A stretch of 64,000 bases of DNA, taken from contig JBBQSU010000001.1 in the NCBI GenBank assembly GCA_038234815.1, forward strand, positions 1 to 64,000, read 5' to 3'. Numbering within the stretch: position 1 is the stretch's first letter; each line of letters starts with the position of its first letter. Positions 61,373 to 64,000 of this stretch are shown here, in pieces. Under the pieces are notes generated by a model. The model did not search any database. It was not told the DNA's origin and saw nothing but the letters and a program-made list of their open reading frames with translations. The translations under genes were made by a program, and so were the position numbers. This DNA is from JBBQSU01 sp038234815 (GTDB lineage: Bacteria; Planctomycetota; Phycisphaerae; Tepidisphaerales; Tepidisphaeraceae).

Positions 61373-62455
61373 ATGCGTTTTCGATGGCTGCTTATTCTGA
61401 CCGTGCTGTTGTGTGCGGAACTGGCCCGCGCCGGGGTGGTGCGCACGCTCGATGGCAAGATGCTCGAGGGGGAAATCCGGCTCGAGGACGGGCTGGTGAT
61501 GATTGTGCCCAAGAGCGGTCCCCTGCTGAGAGTTCCAACCGACAACCTGATTCGTATAACAATCGCGCCGGCGGCGGCGCTGTCGCAGGGGCTGGTGCTG
61601 GTCGACGGAACGGTGCTCAGCGTCGATCGATTCATCTCTGCCGACAATTTGTCGGTCAAATTCGCTCGCGGGCGCGGGGATACGACGCTGCCTGTCGATT
61701 CGATTTCCCGCCTGGTTTTTTCGCCGGTGGGTCTGGGGCCTGTACACGCGGGGGCCACGGGCGTCATTTTGCCGAACAAGGATTTTTTTGAAGGCGACTT
61801 CCAGTGGCTTCGCGGGGGGAAGGTGGCGGTGTCTTCGGTGCTATTTGGCCTGAAGGAAATGGCCGTTCGGTCGGAGGTGTCGGCGGTGGTGCTTCGACCC
61901 GCCGGCAAGCTGCCTGCGGGCAACATCGTGCGCCTGCGCGATGGCACGGAAATGGCGACAAAAACACTCATCGTCCGCAAAGCCGGCGTGGAAACCGACG
62001 AGCGGCTCTTCGGCTTGGATGAACTGGCGGAAATCCGTTGCGCCGGCGCGGCGCAGTCGCTGGCCGATCTGATCGACGACTCGGCAGAAAATGTACTGGA
62101 GAACGCGACGCCCGCCGACGTGCCTGCCTCGCTGCTTGGGGCCACCGGCGAGCGGGCCGTGAGCCTCCTGGCCGGTAAGAGCCTGACCATTCGGCTGGAC
62201 GGCGCGTTCCGCACGTTCGCGGCCACCGCCGGCGTGGCGCAGATGATCGCGCCGGCGCTTCGCGTGGGTTTGATCGTTAGCGGAGACGGCAAGGAACTGG
62301 CCCGCCTGGTTCCGAAAAGCTCGATCGACGACCCCGGTGTGCTGGCGGTCAATGTCACGGGCGTACAGAAATTGACGCTTCTGGCAATCTCCGAAACTCC
62401 GGCGCTTCCCGGCTTCATCGTCCTGCTCGATCCGCTATTCATTAAGAATCGATAG
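61373..62455 (+). CDS. Exported protein with four Sm-like/SH3-like repeats and a C-terminal NPCBM-like domain
   Basis: The 360-residue protein has a signal peptide (1-20). Four related units of 40-50 residues follow, each starting with a short strand pair around an Asp-Gly-type turn: RTLDGKMLEGEIRLEDGLVM; LVLVDGTVLSVDRF; VILPNKDFFEGDFQW; VRLRDGTEMATKTLIV. The C-terminal 110 residues (with VGLIVSGDGKELARL and VTGVQKLTLLAI) recall NPCBM/carbohydrate-binding modules. The gene is 19 bases after the terpene-cyclase-fold gene and probably belongs to the same operon. No function is known. Confidence 0.8.
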   Translation: MRFRWLLILTVLLCAELARAGVVRTLDGKMLEGEIRLEDGLVMIVPKSGPLLRVPTDNLIRITIAPAAALSQGLVLVDGTVLSVDRFISADNLSVKFARGRGDTTLPVDSISRLVFSPVGLGPVHAGATGVILPNKDFFEGDFQWLRGGKVAVSSVLFGLKEMAVRSEVSAVVLRPAGKLPAGNIVRLRDGTEMATKTLIVRKAGVETDERLFGLDELAEIRCAGAAQSLADLIDDSAENVLENATPADVPASLLGATGERAVSLLAGKSLTIRLDGAFRTFAATAGVAQMIAPALRVGLIVSGDGKELARLVPKSSIDDPGVLAVNVTGVQKLTLLAISETPALPGFIVLLDPLFIKNR

Positions 62456-62508
62456 CCCTTCCTGTGAAAATCGGTGGCGATGGATGGTGATTTGTTTGGG
62501 TTGATCGT

Positions 62509-63030
62509 ATGCTCAATTCCATGATTGCCACGGCTGGCAAGTTCGCCGGATGCTGCATTCTGGGCCTCGGTCTGCTTGCGAGTTGTCAAAGTCCGCAGGG
62601 TCAGAATCCGCGACGGGCGGCGGGTGATTCTGCCGGCGTGATTTCCGAGCTTAGCCCGCCAGGCTCGGCCGATCAGGCGGTGGGCAGCGATCCCTGCGCC
62701 GCCCGGTTGCACGACATCGCCGGGGCAATGCTTTTTTACTTCGCCCTCAACAAACACCTGCCCGCCAGTTTGTCCGATTTGCAGGCTTTGTCTGATTTCG
62801 ACAACCCCCTTGTGTTTGCCTGCCCACACTCCCAGCAGCCTTATGTATATGTGCCCGAAGGCCTGCGCTCGGTGAATCGGCCCAAGCTTATCATTTTGCA
62901 CGATCCGGTCCCGCGGGATGGCAAGCGGATGTGTATTTTGATCCAGCCAACCGGTCCGGGCGCGGCCCAATCGCTTGAGGTGGTCAACCTGCCCGAACCG
63001 CTGTTTCTGGCCTACCAACCCGCCCGGTAG
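62509..63030 (+). CDS. Lipoprotein with pseudopilin-like remnant
   Basis: The 173-residue protein has a signal ending in a lipobox (LLASC, about residue 27), so it should be membrane anchored. The mature region has LHDIAGAMLFYFALNKHLPAS and CPHSQQPYVYVPEGL. These recall the C-terminal core of planctomycete pseudopilin-like proteins without the usual prepilin motif. It follows the four-repeat gene by 53 bases and ends the collinear run. Function unknown. Confidence 0.75.
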   Translation: MLNSMIATAGKFAGCCILGLGLLASCQSPQGQNPRRAAGDSAGVISELSPPGSADQAVGSDPCAARLHDIAGAMLFYFALNKHLPASLSDLQALSDFDNPLVFACPHSQQPYVYVPEGLRSVNRPKLIILHDPVPRDGKRMCILIQPTGPGAAQSLEVVNLPEPLFLAYQPAR

Positions 63031-63083
63031 CGTTGTTAATGTCGGATGTTTTTCCATTGCTTGCCTCTCAGAAAAAGTCCCGA

Positions 63084-63111
63084 TTGACAGTTTTGCGTCT
63101 CCGATTATCCT
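63084..63111 (+). promoter_or_regulatory. Sigma70-like promoter of the riboswitch transcript
   Basis: TTGACA (63084-63089) is a perfect -35 box. TATCCT (63106-63111) is a fair -10 box with a 16-bp spacer. Transcription would start near 63118, exactly at the 5' end of the riboswitch. Confidence 0.75.
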
Positions 63112-63115
63112 TTAT

Positions 63116-63286
63116 GTGCCTCATGTACGTGACCGCCGAGATCACACCGGTTGGTGTGGTGCGGGGAACCCAAGGGCGACGGAAAAGGAAGTCATCCGTC
63201 GCCAGGGGCGAAGGGATTCACAAAAATCCCAGGGCACTTTCAGGCCCTAGCCCGTCAGCTAACCCCGTAGGCTTTTGAAAGGGCAC
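63116..63286 (+). promoter_or_regulatory. Cyclic-di-AMP riboswitch (ydaO/yuaA type)
   Basis: The segment contains the near-invariant 3' core CTAGCCCGTCAGCTAACC (63247-63264), followed by CGTAGGC and TTTTGAAAGG, and the GGGGAACCCAAG part at 63163-63175. Both are hallmarks of the ydaO/yuaA class that binds cyclic-di-AMP. GTGCC (63116-63120) can pair with GGCAC (63282-63286) as outer P1. GGCGACGG/CCGTCGCC (63176-63203) gives an internal hairpin. It lies about 170 bases upstream of an APC-family permease. Ligand binding normally turns such genes off, so high cyclic-di-AMP would reduce potassium or solute uptake. Confidence 0.9.
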
Positions 63287-63454
63287 TTGCGCCAAAGCTC
63301 CTTTGCACAGAACGCACCTGGTTCTGTCCGGTTTGATCCGCCTTGTCGGAAACAAGCCTCCTTCCGAGCTAACGCAGTGCGTTAAGGAAACGAATCTGGT
63401 CCTGCGGCGAATGTCCACTGTCGGGTTCGCTGCGCACTTGGTTCGTCGATTGTC
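63287..63454 (+). promoter_or_regulatory. Expression-platform region between riboswitch and permease
   Basis: The 170 bases hold several short hairpins: TGCGCCAAAG/CTTTGCACA (about 63288-63310), CAGAAC/GTTCTG (about 63308-63326), and AACGCA-G-TGCGTT (about 63371-63383). None ends in a clear T-run, so control may act on translation or through a Rho-dependent route. No ORF here is supported. Confidence 0.4.
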
Positions 63455-64000
63455 ATGCACGCATCTCCGACCGGCGGCAAGCCCCTGGCTCTGTCGCTTC
63501 TTGCCAGTGAACGTCCGCGAAATGTGGGATGGCTTCAGGCCGCAGGGCTGTTGTTCGGGGACTGGGGCACCAGCCGGCTTTATGTGCTGGGGCTGGCCTT
63601 CCTCTTCGCCGGGCGAACCAGTTTTTATCTGATCCTGCTGATGAGCCTGCTGGTGGTGGCGGTGGGGTGGGCATACACGCAGATTTGCCGAATTTATCCC
63701 GATGGCGGGGGCGTTTACACCGCTGCCAAGAGCAAGAGCCGCACGCTGGCCGTCGTGGGTGCCTTGCTGCTGTTTGCTGATTACACGGTAACCGCCAGCC
63801 TCAGCGCGCTCGATGCCTTTCATTACCTGGGCCTGCCGACCCACAAGCACGTCGAGCAAGCCAAGGCCAAAGATGCGGCGCAGAATCCCGACGTGCCGTC
63901 GGCAATCGTCGACGGCGGATCGAGAGTGGCGATCGAACACGAAAAGGCCGAATCGGTCCACGAAGGACTTTTCGCATGGGATTCTCCGGGGCTTTGGGCG
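63455..64000 (+). CDS. APC-family permease, KimA-like potassium/amino-acid transporter (cut by window edge)
   Basis: The frame from ATG 63455 is open to the window end (182 residues). It has LQAAGLLFGDWGTSRLYVLG, a helix LILLMSLLVVAVGWAYTQI, then RIYPDGGGVYTAAK and LLLFADYTVTASLSALDAF. This order matches the first helices of the APC superfamily, notably KimA (YdaO), where PxGGGAY is conserved. The loop after residue 125 is unusually long and charged. The cyclic-di-AMP riboswitch upstream supports a role in potassium or osmolyte import. The C-terminal part is outside the window. Confidence 0.82.
   Translation, partial: MHASPTGGKPLALSLLASERPRNVGWLQAAGLLFGDWGTSRLYVLGLAFLFAGRTSFYLILLMSLLVVAVGWAYTQICRIYPDGGGVYTAAKSKSRTLAVVGALLLFADYTVTASLSALDAFHYLGLPTHKHVEQAKAKDAAQNPDVPSAIVDGGSRVAIEHEKAESVHEGLFAWDSPGLWA

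Noticed and set aside
60889..63057. 722-codon minus-strand frame spanning three genes
   Set aside because: It is antisense to three well-supported genes and rich in Ser/Thr/Arg, with no domain.
63033..63278. Small plus-strand frames across the riboswitch
   Set aside because: They only translate the aptamer RNA; no ribosome-binding site or conservation is expected.
1..64000. CRISPR arrays and integrons
   Set aside because: No regularly spaced direct repeats with unique spacers and no cas or intI-like gene were found; the only regular array is the 11-bp GGGTCC set.

Overview
The window looks like a planctomycete chromosome, most likely class Phycisphaerae (inference). The lineage markers are a LEPR-XLL surface protein, a DUF1501/DUF1800 pair, an integrase N-terminus and a DUF2924 fragment of planctomycete type, a PKN-type Ser/Thr kinase, a futalosine-pathway enzyme, and a long MoxR-DUF58-VWA operon. 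Coding density is high, and many adjacent genes share ATGA stop/start overlaps.

Layout. 1-7.4 kb: two glycoside hydrolases (one cut by the left edge), a divergent AlgI/AlgJ-type O-acetylation pair, a lipoprotein and a duplicated TolB-like propeller. 7.6-8.9 kb: a graveyard of mobile DNA (DUF2924, phage portal, an unrecognised ORF, an IS3-family remnant and an integrase N-terminus) beside an intact tRNA-Gly(TCC). 9.4-16.7 kb: HDOD-GGDEF regulator, a 916-residue LEPR-XLL beta-helix protein and a GT39-like membrane glycosyltransferase. 16.7-17.5 kb: a non-coding block with four GGGTCC sites at exact 11-bp spacing and several large dyads. 17.5-25.6 kb: DUF1501/DUF1800, nrfHA nitrite reductase, outer-membrane phospholipase A, a small coiled-coil protein and a STAS/GspE-like ATPase pair.

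25.7-41.6 kb is one minus-strand polysaccharide operon. An ABC exporter (Wzm/Wzt) is followed by a GT4, five related GT2 enzymes, a DPM-like GT2, a membrane glycosyltransferase, a rhamnosyltransferase-like GT2, a stand-alone serine-acetyltransferase-like protein, a GT2-acetyltransferase fusion, a Gfo/Idh/MocA oxidoreductase and an NAD-dependent epimerase. This fits assembly of a large O-antigen or exopolysaccharide; the AlgI/AlgJ pair at 2-5 kb may acetylate an exported glycan (inference).

41.9-49.2 kb holds a Ser/Thr kinase, xseB, a polyprenyl synthase, a small PepSY-like protein, mqnE, ribH, a gamma-carbonic-anhydrase-like protein and a PQQ-type propeller. 49.3-63.0 kb is a collinear run: MoxR ATPase, DUF58, two VWA membrane proteins, a DUF4175-like protein, an 886-residue coiled-coil protein, a terpene-cyclase-fold protein, a four-repeat secreted protein and a lipoprotein.

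The right edge carries a sigma70-like promoter, a cyclic-di-AMP (ydaO/yuaA) riboswitch and the start of an APC-family permease resembling the KimA potassium importer. The most unusual signals are this riboswitch, the phased repeat/dyad block at 16.8-17.3 kb, the element graveyard at the tRNA, the GT2-acetyltransferase fusion and the cysteine-less GspE-like ATPase coupled to a STAS protein. All family assignments were made by eye from motifs, without database searches.
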